Positions 42,061 through 51,209 of a stretch of 64,000 nucleotides of DNA are shown here, one piece after another (within the stretch, counting starts at the first letter, position 1; every line of letters starts with the position of its first letter). Source of the stretch: Candidatus Edwardsbacteria bacterium. Its GTDB lineage: Bacteria > Edwardsbacteria > AC1 > EtOH8. The notes under the pieces were generated by a model. It made no database searches, had not been told where the DNA came from, and saw only the letters and a program-made list of their open reading frames with translations. The stretch is from NCBI GenBank assembly GCA_031082425.1, contig JAVHLB010000002.1, positions 124,001-188,000 on the forward strand, written 5' to 3'. The position numbers and the translations under genes are program-made.

Positions 42061-42438
42061 CTATGCCGGCGGGGGTTCGTCTTCGGCCAGGGCCTCCCCG
42101 GACAGGTATTCATCTATCAGCTCCCGGGCCTTTTGATACTGGTGTTCCAGTACCATCACCCGGCCCCAGCGGGGAAACAGCATCCTGGCCACCCCGTCGT
42201 ACATGGGTATCTGTTCCGATTTGACGATGTTCCGGATGCCGTGGTCATTCAAAAGGGACGACAGGGCCAGGGCCGACATCTGGTCCGGGGCATCATAGAC
42301 CGCCAGCAGGTTAGAATCCAGCTCCTCCCGGTTGTCGGCCTCCGGCGGCAGGGCCGCCACCAGGTGGGATCCGCAATCCGAGCAGTTCTTGAATCCTTCG
42401 CGGTATTCGGTCCGGCAGTTGGGGCAGAAAGGCGTCAT
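42061..42438 (-). CDS. zinc-ribbon protein with DUF2007-like domain
   Basis: 125 residues. The N-terminus is a zinc ribbon (C-P-N-C at 5-8 and C-S-D-C at 20-23). Residues about 45-115 resemble DUF2007, a small ferredoxin-like fold called a putative signal-transducing protein (L-L-A-V-Y-D-A-P-D-Q-M-S-A-L-A-L-S-S-L-L). The stop lies in the T-run of the tRNA terminator. It follows the GGDEF gene by 18 bases and is probably co-transcribed with it. Confidence 0.7.
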   Translation of the reverse strand: MTPFCPNCRTEYREGFKNCSDCGSHLVAALPPEADNREELDSNLLAVYDAPDQMSALALSSLLNDHGIRNIVKSEQIPMYDGVARMLFPRWGRVMVLEHQYQKARELIDEYLSGEALAEDEPPPA

Positions 42439-42456
42439 GGCATCATATCCCTTGGA

Positions 42457-43872
42457 TCATTTATCGTACAGTTTGACCCGGTTCTTTCCCGATTCCTTGA
42501 CCTGGTACATGGCCTGGTCGGCCTTGGAGAACAGCTCGTCGGTGCTTCCGGCCTGCTCCGGATAATTGGCGATGCCGATGCTGGCCGTTATCCGGCACGA
42601 CAGTTTGTGATCGGTCAGGAACGGCTGGGCCTCGATCTTCCTCCTGATGGTCTCGGCCAGTTCCATGGCCTGCCGGGAATCCTTGCCGGGCAGGACGATC
42701 ACGTATTCGTCGCCGCCGTAGCGCGAGGCCATGTCCGGCGGGTTGACCTCCCCGGCTATCCGGTCGGCCACCTCCTTCAGGGCGTGCCCGCCCATCAGGT
42801 GGCCGTAGGTATCGTCCACCTCCTTCATGTGGTCCAGGTCTATGAATATCAGGGACAGCGGCTGGCCCTTTTTTACCGCCTCATCCAGGGCCTTCTTCAG
42901 GAACATGTCGCAGTGCCGGGAATTATACAGCCCGGTCAGGTCGTCGGTGATGGCCAGCCTCCGGGCCTTTTCGTACAGCCGGGCGTTCTCAATGGCTATG
43001 GCGGCATGGTCGGTCAGGGTCTGCAGCAGGTCCAGGTCCTTCTGTTCAAAAGAGGCGTCGCCCAGTTTGTTTATTATCTCCACCACTCCGATCAGCCGGC
43101 CCCGCGACATCAGGGGGGTGGCGATGATGGACCGGGTGCGGAATCCGGTCTTCTGGTCCAGGCCCTTGAAGAAACGCTGATCCTGGGCGGTATCCGGCAC
43201 GATCACCGGCCGCTGGTTCTGGGCCACCCAGCCGGCCACCCCCTGCCCCATGCCCAGCCTCATCTCCTTCACCTGCTGGCCCTTCTCCCCGGTGGCCACC
43301 TCGAACACCAGTTCGTTGGTCTTTTCGTCCAGCATCAAAATGGACCAGGCCTCGGCCTTGATCAGCTCCTTGACCTTGCCCATCACTATGTCCAGCACCT
43401 CTTTGAGATTGAGGGTGGAGTTGAGTGTCTTGGCGATGGTGTTGAAGGTGGACAACTCCCGGATCCGCTGCTTGAGATCGGCCAGCAGCTGGCGGTTCTC
43501 GTTCTGGAGGCGCCGCCTTTCCAGGCCCCGTTCCACCGCCAGCAGCAGTTCCTCGTGCCCGAACGGCTTGTTGATGTAGTCGTACAGTCCGCTCCTGAGC
43601 TGCTCCCGGTCGTCCTTGTCGACCTTCTTGGATATCGAAAGCACCACCGGAATATCGGGGTTGGCCTGCCTCAAATACTTCAGCAGATGGAGGTTCTTGC
43701 GGCTGGCCAGCTCGGCATCCACCAGGATCAGGTCGATGTTGCGGTCCCGGATGATGCTCACCACCTCCTTTTCGTCGGAGGCCAGCACCGATTGGTGGTG
43801 ATGACCGCTCAGGACATGGACCAGGGTCAGGGCAAAGAGCCGGTCCTGGTCGACGATCAGTATCTCCGCCAT
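42457..43872 (-). CDS. REC-GAF-GGDEF diguanylate cyclase
   Basis: 471 residues. Receiver domain 1-120 (I-L-I-V-D-Q-D-R at the start, phosphoacceptor in L-I-L-V-D-A-E, Lys in N-K-P-F-G), GAF domain about 140-290 (W-S-I-L-M-L-D, G-V-A-G-W-V-A), then GGDEF 300-471. The active site reads Y-G-G-D-E-Y, so catalysis is plausible. It makes c-di-GMP in response to a phosphorelay and a GAF ligand. No histidine kinase is adjacent. The large cyclase-like gene lies 2 bases upstream. Confidence 0.93.
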   Translation of the reverse strand: MAEILIVDQDRLFALTLVHVLSGHHHQSVLASDEKEVVSIIRDRNIDLILVDAELASRKNLHLLKYLRQANPDIPVVLSISKKVDKDDREQLRSGLYDYINKPFGHEELLLAVERGLERRRLQNENRQLLADLKQRIRELSTFNTIAKTLNSTLNLKEVLDIVMGKVKELIKAEAWSILMLDEKTNELVFEVATGEKGQQVKEMRLGMGQGVAGWVAQNQRPVIVPDTAQDQRFFKGLDQKTGFRTRSIIATPLMSRGRLIGVVEIINKLGDASFEQKDLDLLQTLTDHAAIAIENARLYEKARRLAITDDLTGLYNSRHCDMFLKKALDEAVKKGQPLSLIFIDLDHMKEVDDTYGHLMGGHALKEVADRIAGEVNPPDMASRYGGDEYVIVLPGKDSRQAMELAETIRRKIEAQPFLTDHKLSCRITASIGIANYPEQAGSTDELFSKADQAMYQVKESGKNRVKLYDK

Positions 43873-43874
43873 GA

Positions 43875-46667
43875 TTACTTACCCCCCTTCTCCTGGGGTT
43901 GAACTTCGTATACGAATTTTATCTCGGTCCTGGTCTGGGGATCCATGAACCGGCCGTCATCCTGCATGGCCGCCTCCTTGTCCCCGGGCTCCATCCGCAG
44001 GCTGGCCTCCTTGGAGGTGTTCGACAGCCCCAAGATCTGGTATCCGGCCCTCCTGACCGAATAATTCCTGCCCGGGAGATAGTAGCTGCCCTCATCGGCA
44101 ACCGAATCGCATATCTTGAGGCTCTCCCGGAGCTTGCTTTCCCAGCCATCGGTCCCGGTGGTCCTGGTGCACCACAATTTCTCCTGATGCAGGGAGGTGA
44201 ACCTCTCGGTGTTGAGCATCATATTGGCAAAAGAGACGTGGTCCAGCATTATCACCGAACGGCCGGGGTCCTTGCCGGTGGCATACAGGCTGGCATTGTT
44301 GACCGCCGCCCCGCACAGGTCGGTGTCGCCGAACGAATTGAGCGACAGGTTGATCTCTTTGCCGGAGGTGCCGGAGGATATCCCCACCCCTATCCGGAAC
44401 AGCGATTTGAAGGCCGGCGGCAGGACCGCGTAGTTTATCCCTTCGTAGAGTATCTCCCTTTCCTTGGCGTCCCGGAACCAGTCCCGGTAATTGCTGAAAT
44501 TCTCCTGGATGAACTTCTCGGCCACATTGAGCATCTCGACTGCGCAGTCCACCGCCTGTTTGGTGGATTCGGCGGCCGGCAGGATGTTCAATTCGGTCCC
44601 CGAGCTGATGGAATGCCTCAGTTTGAGACCCTTGCCGGTGAAGACCTCCTTGTAGCATTTTTCGTAGGTTTCGTGGGCATTGTCCCCGAACCAGGCCAGT
44701 CCGCCATCCCCGGTGTCCTTGACTATGAATCCGCCGTGCTGCCTGATCACCTGGGCGATCATATAGCCCAGTTTGTTCTTGATCTCCCTCTCCTTGTCGG
44801 CGTTCATCAGCTTGGAGCTCATGAAGCTTGATCCCCGGATGTCGTAGACCATCACCGCCACCACCCGGGAGAAATGCTTGTACACCCTTTCCCTCACCTC
44901 GCCGTCGTTCTTCAGGGCGGCCGACGACTGGGGCAGGACCGCCCCCTGGGCCACGAAAGAATAGCAGCGGTTGTATCTCTTGAGCCTTTCCGAAAGATAA
45001 AAGACTTCGTCGCATAATTCCTGCTGCCTCAAAACAGGGGGGTCCTTCGCCATCAGGGGCGGCCACAGCCGGACCAGCGAGGCCAGCCGGCGGAAATTCA
45101 TGATCGGCTCGGCCACCTCCTTGAGGAACTTCCGGTAGTTCTCGATCAGCAGCTCCACGTGGAAGGCCCGGTTCCCCCCCTGTTCCTCTATCAGCCCGGA
45201 GATGGCCCGGCCGTCGGCCTGGGCCTGCTCCATCTCCAGCAGGACGGCGGCGGCATGGGGGTCGTTGGGGTTGCGCCTGGCCGCCTCCCGATCCAGGGTT
45301 TTCACCTTGATGTTGGCCTGCTCCAGCCCCTGCCGGATCATCTCCACCAGGGTCTTGGCCAGGCCCTTGGTAAGCCCCTCCCAATCATGTTTTATCGACT
45401 GGTCAAGGTTGTTGAAAAATTCCAGATGCTTCAGCAGGTCGGTGCCGATCTCGCCGGACTGGGAGGTGAGCATTGCCGTCAGGTCCTTCAGGGGCATCCG
45501 CTGCAGCGCTTGGCACCTTTCGATGGAGGTCTGGAGGGTTTTCTCCTTGCGTTCCAGGTCCTGCAGGTACCACAGCTGGCCGGTAAGGTTTCTCTGGAAC
45601 TGCATCAGGGAATCGGTGACCTTGGCCGCCAGGTTCAGCAGGTTTTCGGAGTAGAGTTTGGCGTCCACCACCTTGGACATGTCGCTGTTGTTCAGCATCA
45701 CCAGTTCCTGGGTCTGCTTTTTGACCCGGCTGGTGTATTTCTGAAGGTCGGCCAGCTCCTGGCTGAGCTTGACCTCCAGCTCGGAGGCTCTCTTGATCAG
45801 GACCTTCTGGATCTCCCGGGCGGCCAGCTCGGTGATCTGGGCCAGGCTGCCGGAGATCGTATTGGTTATCTCTTCGGGCTTGGCAAAGCTGCTGCTGCCC
45901 AGCTTCTCCCACAGCGCCTCTTCGTTGGCCTTCAATTGCTCGGTGTACAGCAGGTGGAACAGCTCCGAGATCATCCATTGGGAAAGATTCAGTTCCCTGA
46001 GCAGCGGGGCAAAATCACCGGCCTGGGGATTCTCCAGGTCGAAGCTTACGTTCCAGCCCTGGTCCAGCAGCTTCTCGAAAAGCTCGGTGTCGATGGAATG
46101 CTGCTGCAGCACCTTGTCCCTGATGGGGCGCAGCAGGGCGGTCAGCTCCAGGTTGAACCTCCGCATCACCTGGGGCTCCCGGCCCCTGACCGCCTCCGGC
46201 TGCTGGTCCCACCATAGCGTCGAAGACTCGGACATCAGCTGGCGGTAGGCCAGTTCGAATATCAGGGCCAGCTCCGGCTGGGCCGAAGTGAAGTTGAGGT
46301 AGATCTCCTCCACCGTGCCGTAATAGATGTTCCTCCCGAAATCGCGCCACCGGTCCCAGGCCCTTTCGTTGGGCTGGCCGTCGGCGTCGTACAGGCAGCA
46401 TTCCAACAGCATCTGGGCCGCCTGCCCGTGGAACTCCCGGGTGCCCTGGGGCAGCTCCACATAGACCAGCCCCGGGTTCTTGGCCTCCCCGAACACCGAG
46501 AGGATCTCGCCGCCCAGCCTTCTCTCTTTAAGGAACCGGGACACCAGGCTTATCTTCTCCCGGGCCTGTTCCGGCTGTCCCAGCGTTTCATCGGTCCGGG
46601 AGATGTAGCGGCTGCTGGTCTTGATGATCTTTTCGAACTCCGATATCTTGAAACTGGCGTTTTCCAT
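43875..46667 (-). CDS. large helical protein with class III cyclase-like domain
   Basis: 930 residues. The first 600 are mainly alpha-helical, with coiled-coil-like stretches (R-A-S-E-L-E-V-K-L-S-Q-E-L-A-D-L-Q-K-Y near 293), and match no family I know. From about 600 there is a nucleotide-cyclase fold: V-Y-D-I-R-G-S-S at 607-614 (metal Asp), K-D-T-G-D-G-G-L-A-W-F at 650-660 (second metal Asp), and F-R-I-G-V-G-I-S-S-G near 760. The segment between is longer than in ordinary cyclases. Soluble, no signal peptide. It lies between creatininase and a GGDEF gene, all nearly overlapping. Confidence 0.7.
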   Translation of the reverse strand: MENASFKISEFEKIIKTSSRYISRTDETLGQPEQAREKISLVSRFLKERRLGGEILSVFGEAKNPGLVYVELPQGTREFHGQAAQMLLECCLYDADGQPNERAWDRWRDFGRNIYYGTVEEIYLNFTSAQPELALIFELAYRQLMSESSTLWWDQQPEAVRGREPQVMRRFNLELTALLRPIRDKVLQQHSIDTELFEKLLDQGWNVSFDLENPQAGDFAPLLRELNLSQWMISELFHLLYTEQLKANEEALWEKLGSSSFAKPEEITNTISGSLAQITELAAREIQKVLIKRASELEVKLSQELADLQKYTSRVKKQTQELVMLNNSDMSKVVDAKLYSENLLNLAAKVTDSLMQFQRNLTGQLWYLQDLERKEKTLQTSIERCQALQRMPLKDLTAMLTSQSGEIGTDLLKHLEFFNNLDQSIKHDWEGLTKGLAKTLVEMIRQGLEQANIKVKTLDREAARRNPNDPHAAAVLLEMEQAQADGRAISGLIEEQGGNRAFHVELLIENYRKFLKEVAEPIMNFRRLASLVRLWPPLMAKDPPVLRQQELCDEVFYLSERLKRYNRCYSFVAQGAVLPQSSAALKNDGEVRERVYKHFSRVVAVMVYDIRGSSFMSSKLMNADKEREIKNKLGYMIAQVIRQHGGFIVKDTGDGGLAWFGDNAHETYEKCYKEVFTGKGLKLRHSISSGTELNILPAAESTKQAVDCAVEMLNVAEKFIQENFSNYRDWFRDAKEREILYEGINYAVLPPAFKSLFRIGVGISSGTSGKEINLSLNSFGDTDLCGAAVNNASLYATGKDPGRSVIMLDHVSFANMMLNTERFTSLHQEKLWCTRTTGTDGWESKLRESLKICDSVADEGSYYLPGRNYSVRRAGYQILGLSNTSKEASLRMEPGDKEAAMQDDGRFMDPQTRTEIKFVYEVQPQEKGGK

Positions 46668-47395
46668 CAGATGATCTTCTCCCAGCCGGCCAATATCTGT
46701 TTGATGTCCGAGGTTAATTTCACCACCACCGCCTCCATATATTTCTTGGCCCGGGCGGAATTGAACACCGGATAGCCCTTGCCCGGCTGGTTCAATATCA
46801 TGCTCCGGTAGAAGGGGTGCATGCTGATGCCCTCAAAACGGTGCCCGGCCTCCTCCCGGCGGTAGTCGGCCTTGGAGACCAGGGTCGGATCGATGGCCAT
46901 CAGGGCCGCCAGCTCGTCGGCCCCGGCATGGCCCGAGCCGTCGAAATATTTGGCCGATGCCTCTTCGGCCGCCATCCACCAGTGGATCACCAGGCAGCCG
47001 GCCTTTTTATCCCTCCACAGCCCGGCCCCCAGATCGTCCAGGCTGTCGATGTTTCCGCCGTGGCCGTTGAGCACGATGATCTTTCTGAAGCCGGCGTCGG
47101 CCAGGCTGAAGGCCGCCTCCCGGACATAGGCCCTGAGGGTCTGGGGGCTGACGGTCAGCGACCCCGGAAAGCCGATCAGGGAATTGGTGACGCCGTAGTT
47201 GATGGCCGGGGCCACCAGGGCGTTGAGCGGGCGGGAAAGCCGGTCGGCCAGGTAGCCGGGGATGATGGCATCGGTGCCCAAAACCCCGGGTCCGTGGGCC
47301 TCGATGGTCCCCACCGGCAGCAGGACGATGTCGGTCTTGCCGGGGACCGTCTTTTGGAACTGCTTCCAGTTCAATCTCTCCATTCGGTGTTCCAT
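46667..47395 (-). CDS. creatininase-family protein
   Basis: 242 residues. Metal-ligand motifs: L-L-P-V-G-T-I-E-A-H-G-P near residue 25, T-D-A-I-I-P, and V-L-N-G-H-G-G-N near 110, with H-A-G-A-D-E-L in the third quarter (Glu ligand). The family includes creatininases and mycofactocin- or FAPy-type deformylases/amidases that hydrolyse cyclic amides. The substrate here is unknown. Its stop and the next ATG share a base (TGATG), so translation is coupled to the cyclase-like gene. Confidence 0.85.
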   Translation of the reverse strand: MEHRMERLNWKQFQKTVPGKTDIVLLPVGTIEAHGPGVLGTDAIIPGYLADRLSRPLNALVAPAINYGVTNSLIGFPGSLTVSPQTLRAYVREAAFSLADAGFRKIIVLNGHGGNIDSLDDLGAGLWRDKKAGCLVIHWWMAAEEASAKYFDGSGHAGADELAALMAIDPTLVSKADYRREEAGHRFEGISMHPFYRSMILNQPGKGYPVFNSARAKKYMEAVVVKLTSDIKQILAGWEKII

Positions 47396-47485
47396 CGCTA
47401 GTTCCTTGATATGATGTAAGATAGGGGTTGACCGCAGGTCTGAATTTTAATTATGTCAGAAACCGGGCCCTTTTGCAACATTTTT

Positions 47486-48157
47486 TTAAACAAAAGACCC
47501 TTTATTTCTCCGGCGGACAAACGGGCCGGCCAGCAGCATCCCGGCAAAGAAGCCGCCGATATGGGCGAACCAGGCGATGCCGCCGGACTGCTCGCCCGGC
47601 AATGGCAGGCTGATCAGCCCGAACAGCAGCTGCAGCACTATCCAGAACCCCAGCACCAGGACGGCCGGGACCCTGACTATCCGGATGAAGATGCCCAGGG
47701 GTATAACCGTCAGCACCCCGGCCCGGGGATACAGCAGCAGATAGGCCCCCAGCACCCCGGCCACCGCCCCCGAGGCCCCCACCGTGGGGATGGCCGAATG
47801 GGGATTGAACAATATATGCCCCCAGGCGGCGGCCAGGCCGCACAGCAGATAAAAGAACAGATATTTGACATGGCCCAAGGCATCCTCCACGTTGTCGCCG
47901 AAGATGAAAAGATACAGCATGTTGCCGATGATGTGCTCCCAGCCGCCGTGGATGAACATGGAGGAAAAGATGCTCCCCCATCCGGCAATGCCCAGGCTCA
48001 GCGCGCTGGCGGGGACCAGACCGAAGCGCTGGATGAATTGCGAGACCTCCTGGCCCAACCCGACCTCATAGAGAAAGACCAGCCCGTTGAGGGCGATCAG
48101 TAGGGTGTTGACCGCCGGAAAACGGGATGAGGGTATGTCGTCCTTGAGGGGTATCAT
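47486..48157 (-). CDS. rhomboid-family intramembrane serine protease
   Basis: 223 residues with six hydrophobic segments. H-G-G-W-E-H-I-I-G-N-M-L-Y-L, the catalytic Ser in G-A-S-G-A-V-A-G and the catalytic His in A-H-I-G-G-F-F-A-G are all present, so the dyad is intact. Inner-membrane enzyme that cleaves transmembrane segments. The neighbouring VWA membrane protein upstream could be a partner, but there is no evidence for that. Confidence 0.92.
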   Translation of the reverse strand: MIPLKDDIPSSRFPAVNTLLIALNGLVFLYEVGLGQEVSQFIQRFGLVPASALSLGIAGWGSIFSSMFIHGGWEHIIGNMLYLFIFGDNVEDALGHVKYLFFYLLCGLAAAWGHILFNPHSAIPTVGASGAVAGVLGAYLLLYPRAGVLTVIPLGIFIRIVRVPAVLVLGFWIVLQLLFGLISLPLPGEQSGGIAWFAHIGGFFAGMLLAGPFVRRRNKGSFV

Positions 48158-48173
48158 GGTCTGCCTTTCATGC

Positions 48174-50228
48174 TCAGCTTAATCCGGAGCGCCGCCGCCA
48201 GTACCATTCCCCGGCCAGCAGCAGGGCCATGACCAGCGGAAACAGCCAGGGGACCAAAGGTCTTTCTGCCTCCGCCGGTTGCGGTTCGACCTGATCCAGC
48301 CAGTCATCATTGCCGGCCACCGAATCGATATCCCAGTATCTTCCCCGGGTGACCCGGGATATCTCCCTTAACAATCCCCGGTTCTGGAAACGCTCCCTTT
48401 CCTGATAGGGGAAGGGCTCCACCCAGAATCGGCCGGAGAGATCGTTTAGTTTTTTGTCCTCCGACGAAAGGATGGATTCATAGCGGTACTCTCCCGGCGG
48501 CAGGGCCCCGGCATCGAATATATAAAGCCCCGGTCCCCACTGTGACAATTTACTTCTTTGCCGGAGGCCGTTTCTGCCCTTGATCTCAACCGACCACTCC
48601 AGACCCTGGGCCCGGCTGTTTTCCGCCGGCATGGTTCCCTGGAAAATGACCTTTTCGTCGGGATAATAAAAGCTTCGATCGGTGTACAGGGTTATGTTCT
48701 GATCCTCCATCCCGGCCAGCCAGCGAAAACTCCCGGTGATCAAGGCGGGATAGACCAGGCTGTCTCCCAGCATCCCCCGGGCGGTCAATTTCCAGGGCCA
48801 CAGCGACGATGCTGCTATCTGCATCACCCGTCCCCGGCCGAAGTAGCGCCAGGCCCAAAAGGGCAGGTTCTCTTTCTTGTTTTCAAGGCTGGCCAATAGC
48901 ACCGCATCGGCAGCCAACTGTTTGACCTTCCCCCTGATGTTCAAGGGAGGATATTTTACCATCCGTTTGGCGACCTGTTCGGCCAGGGATCGATCGAACA
49001 GGCCGGAGGCCGGGAAATATTCCGTCAGCGAAACCGTTCCCTCGGCGGTTTCGCTGTGGGACGAAGGCATCAGGGGTGCAATGGCATACAGCTGGCGGCT
49101 GCGAAAGGCCCAGAGCCAGTCCAGGCCTATTATCAAAAGACCGCATCCTTCGTCCCGCACCCGGGCGGCGATTTCGCCCTCCAGGCCTCTGTCCAGCAGG
49201 CTTTCCCGGACACCCTGCAGAACGATCACATCGGCGGTTTTTATTTTATCCCCCGGATCCTGCCGTTCTCCCTCCTGGCTGCCGATGCCCGACCAGCGGT
49301 CATCCTTCCACAGATAGGGGTTAAATTCGATATTTTTGGCATCGGCCGCCGTCTGCTGCATGAACCGCAGATCCCATCCCGGATCGCCTGACAAATAGAG
49401 AACATTGATCCGGTCTTTTTTTACGTTGATCACCATATTTTTTCGGTCGACGGTGTCGCCCCCGGACAGCATGTTCACGGTATAACGGTTGAGTCCCATT
49501 ACGGGGGGGACTGTTTCCAGTGTGATCGTTTTTTTACCGGAAGAGTATTCCGCCTGCTGCAGGGTTCTTCCCCGGTTGTCGCTCAGGACCATCTTGCCCC
49601 GGTCACTGACATTTTCCAGCTGCAGCTCGATCACCGCCTTCTGCCCGGGAGAGATGTCCTCCGGTGCATTTATCCGGGAGATCGAGGGGTGTTGATCATC
49701 AGCCTCCGGGCCGATGCCAACGGTGTATATCGGAAGATCCCCGCCGGCTGTCCCGGATGCCGGATCTCCCGGCGCGTTATGATTGCCGTCCGACAACAGC
49801 ACCACCGCTTTCGGCTTTAAGGAGACCGCCGCTTTGATCATCTTTATCAGATCGGTATTGTCGGAATACTCAACCGGCCGGCCGGGCAGGGCCTCCCGCA
49901 GGCCGTTCTGGTCATAGATGTATTTTTTTACATCCTGCCGGGAGGGTATTTTGCCCAGCAGCTCCATCGCCCTGTCAAAACGTCCGGTCGGACGGCCGTC
50001 ACGCTGGGCCATGCTGCGGCTGGCATCCGCCACCAGGGCGATGTTGTTCTCCGGCCTGGCAAAAATATTCAGATCAAGTGGAATTCCCCATAGGGCCAAA
50101 GCGAACAGGATGATGGCCAAAAGCCGCATTCCGGCCAACCCCAGCCACAGCTTACGGCCGGTCCTTTCCTTTTCGCTTGCCAGCGACCAGAAGGACAGGG
50201 CCGTTATCAGGATTATCAGGATCAACTT
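48174..50228 (-). CDS. VWA-domain membrane protein
   Basis: 684 residues from the ATG at 50228 (M-K-L-I-L-I-I-L-I-T-A-L-S-F), chosen because it opens with the membrane helices; an in-frame ATG at 50300 adds an unlikely 24 residues. Two N-terminal membrane segments, then a VWA-like domain with a metal-site pattern (V-A-D-A-S-R-S-M and V-V-L-L-S-D-G-N). The middle holds a glutamine-amidotransferase-like fold (V-I-V-L-Q-G, L-L-I-I-G). It ends with a C-terminal hydrophobic segment before R-R-R-S-G-L-S. This layout matches periplasmic BatA/B-like proteins. Function is unknown. Confidence 0.8.
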   Translation of the reverse strand, partial: KLILIILITALSFWSLASEKERTGRKLWLGLAGMRLLAIILFALALWGIPLDLNIFARPENNIALVADASRSMAQRDGRPTGRFDRAMELLGKIPSRQDVKKYIYDQNGLREALPGRPVEYSDNTDLIKMIKAAVSLKPKAVVLLSDGNHNAPGDPASGTAGGDLPIYTVGIGPEADDQHPSISRINAPEDISPGQKAVIELQLENVSDRGKMVLSDNRGRTLQQAEYSSGKKTITLETVPPVMGLNRYTVNMLSGGDTVDRKNMVINVKKDRINVLYLSGDPGWDLRFMQQTAADAKNIEFNPYLWKDDRWSGIGSQEGERQDPGDKIKTADVIVLQGVRESLLDRGLEGEIAARVRDEGCGLLIIGLDWLWAFRSRQLYAIAPLMPSSHSETAEGTVSLTEYFPASGLFDRSLAEQVAKRMVKYPPLNIRGKVKQLAADAVLLASLENKKENLPFWAWRYFGRGRVMQIAASSLWPWKLTARGMLGDSLVYPALITGSFRWLAGMEDQNITLYTDRSFYYPDEKVIFQGTMPAENSRAQGLEWSVEIKGRNGLRQRSKLSQWGPGLYIFDAGALPPGEYRYESILSSEDKKLNDLSGRFWVEPFPYQERERFQNRGLLREISRVTRGRYWDIDSVAGNDDWLDQVEPQPAEAERPLVPWLFPLVMALLLAGEWYWRRRSGLS

Positions 50229-50282
50229 CATGAAAGGATTATACTTATTATTCGGTGATAAAGTCAATAAAAGTGGCCGGGA

Positions 50283-50320
50283 AAATGATAAAGCCGTCAT
50301 GTCTCAACAACAGGACGGCT
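50283..50320 (-). terminator. probable terminator of the small membrane gene
   Basis: Minus strand AGCCGTC and GACGGCT around a 15-base loop (50320-50292), followed by TTATCATTTT. It lies 30 bases after the stop at 50350 and overlaps the start region of the VWA gene. Confidence 0.5.
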
Positions 50321-50349
50321 ATTAACAGAGCTAACTTGGCTGAAAAAAT

Positions 50350-50766
50350 TTATGCCTGGGGAGTGCCCTGGGCCGGGGCCGGAGTGTCCTTGCCCCAGGC
50401 CATGATGGCGATGATCACGATATTGGCGATCGGGATCAGCAGCAGCAGGCTCCACCAGCCGGGCTTGCCCAGCCTCTCGGCGATCTTCCACCAGATGTAG
50501 ATCATGGCCACCATCATGACGATCGCTCCCAGCACCGGAATGATGGCCAGCAGTATCGATAAGGTCCACCACCAGGGCAATTTGGCTATCTGGGTCATCA
50601 GGTACACATTGCCGATGGGAATGAAGCCCAGCCAGCCGTTGGGGGTGCCGGTCTTTTTGGCAATGGCCATCAGGGCAAAGGCCGAGAACAGGTAGGCGGC
50701 CAGCCCCACGAACATCCAGACCACGCCCATCGCCGCCAGCAGACCGGTGCCGATTTGATCTTCCAT
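50350..50766 (-). CDS. small membrane protein, DUF5684-like
   Basis: 138 residues with four hydrophobic segments, and the typical order K-K-T-G-T-P-N-G-W-L-G-F-I-P-I-G-N-V, P-W-W-W-T, R-L-G-K-P-G-W-W-S-L-L-L-L-I-P-I-A-N-I-V. A GGAGG site precedes the ATG by about 9 bases and a promoter stands upstream. An integral inner-membrane protein of unknown function with its own promoter. Confidence 0.8.
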   Translation of the reverse strand: MEDQIGTGLLAAMGVVWMFVGLAAYLFSAFALMAIAKKTGTPNGWLGFIPIGNVYLMTQIAKLPWWWTLSILLAIIPVLGAIVMMVAMIYIWWKIAERLGKPGWWSLLLLIPIANIVIIAIMAWGKDTPAPAQGTPQA

Positions 50767-50810
50767 TTAACATACCTCCAGTTATGTTTTGGGGAATTGC
50801 TTATATCTGA

Positions 50811-50839
50811 ACTATACTACGATGACTTATAAAAAGCAA
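50811..50839 (-). promoter_or_regulatory. promoter of the DUF5684-like gene
   Basis: Minus strand TTGCTT (50839-50834), 17 bases, TATAGT (50816-50811); the ATG is 45 bases downstream. Confidence 0.55.
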
Positions 50840-50847
50840 GCGGAAAA

Positions 50848-51186
50848 TCATTTTCTCTCGAAGTGCGGCATATCGAAGGGTATCTCCAGGGACAATTCCA
50901 CGAATCCCCGGTATTTGCCATCCCTGAACCAGGGGCTTTGGTGGATCAGCTTCTTGATGCCGTTCTTCTCGATGGTGTAGACGTTGGTCCGCTGTTCATT
51001 CATCATAGCCTTGAGCTTGCTCCTGGCCGGTTCGGGATGGCAGTCCAAAAGGTTCCGGCCGATCAGCTCCCGGCCGCCGTATCTGGCAAAGGTGACAACG
51101 GCCTTGTCGTTCATGTAAAGGATGACCCCCTCCTTGTCGCAGACCGTCACCGCACCGCCGAATCCGTCCACCCACTCCCCGGCCAT
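50848..51186 (-). CDS. single PAS-domain protein
   Basis: 112 residues forming one PAS domain: G-G-A-V-T-V-C-D-K-E-G-V-I-L-Y-M-N-D-K-A at the N-terminus, G-R-N-L-L-D-C-H-P, then the sheet ending F-V-E-L-S-L-E-I-P-F. There is no output domain. It lies 24 bases downstream of a GGDEF gene on the same strand and might act as a separate sensor subunit for it. Confidence 0.8.
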   Translation of the reverse strand: MAGEWVDGFGGAVTVCDKEGVILYMNDKAVVTFARYGGRELIGRNLLDCHPEPARSKLKAMMNEQRTNVYTIEKNGIKKLIHQSPWFRDGKYRGFVELSLEIPFDMPHFERK

Positions 51187-51209
51187 ATTTGTCGCTCCAT
51201 TGCTTAGGG

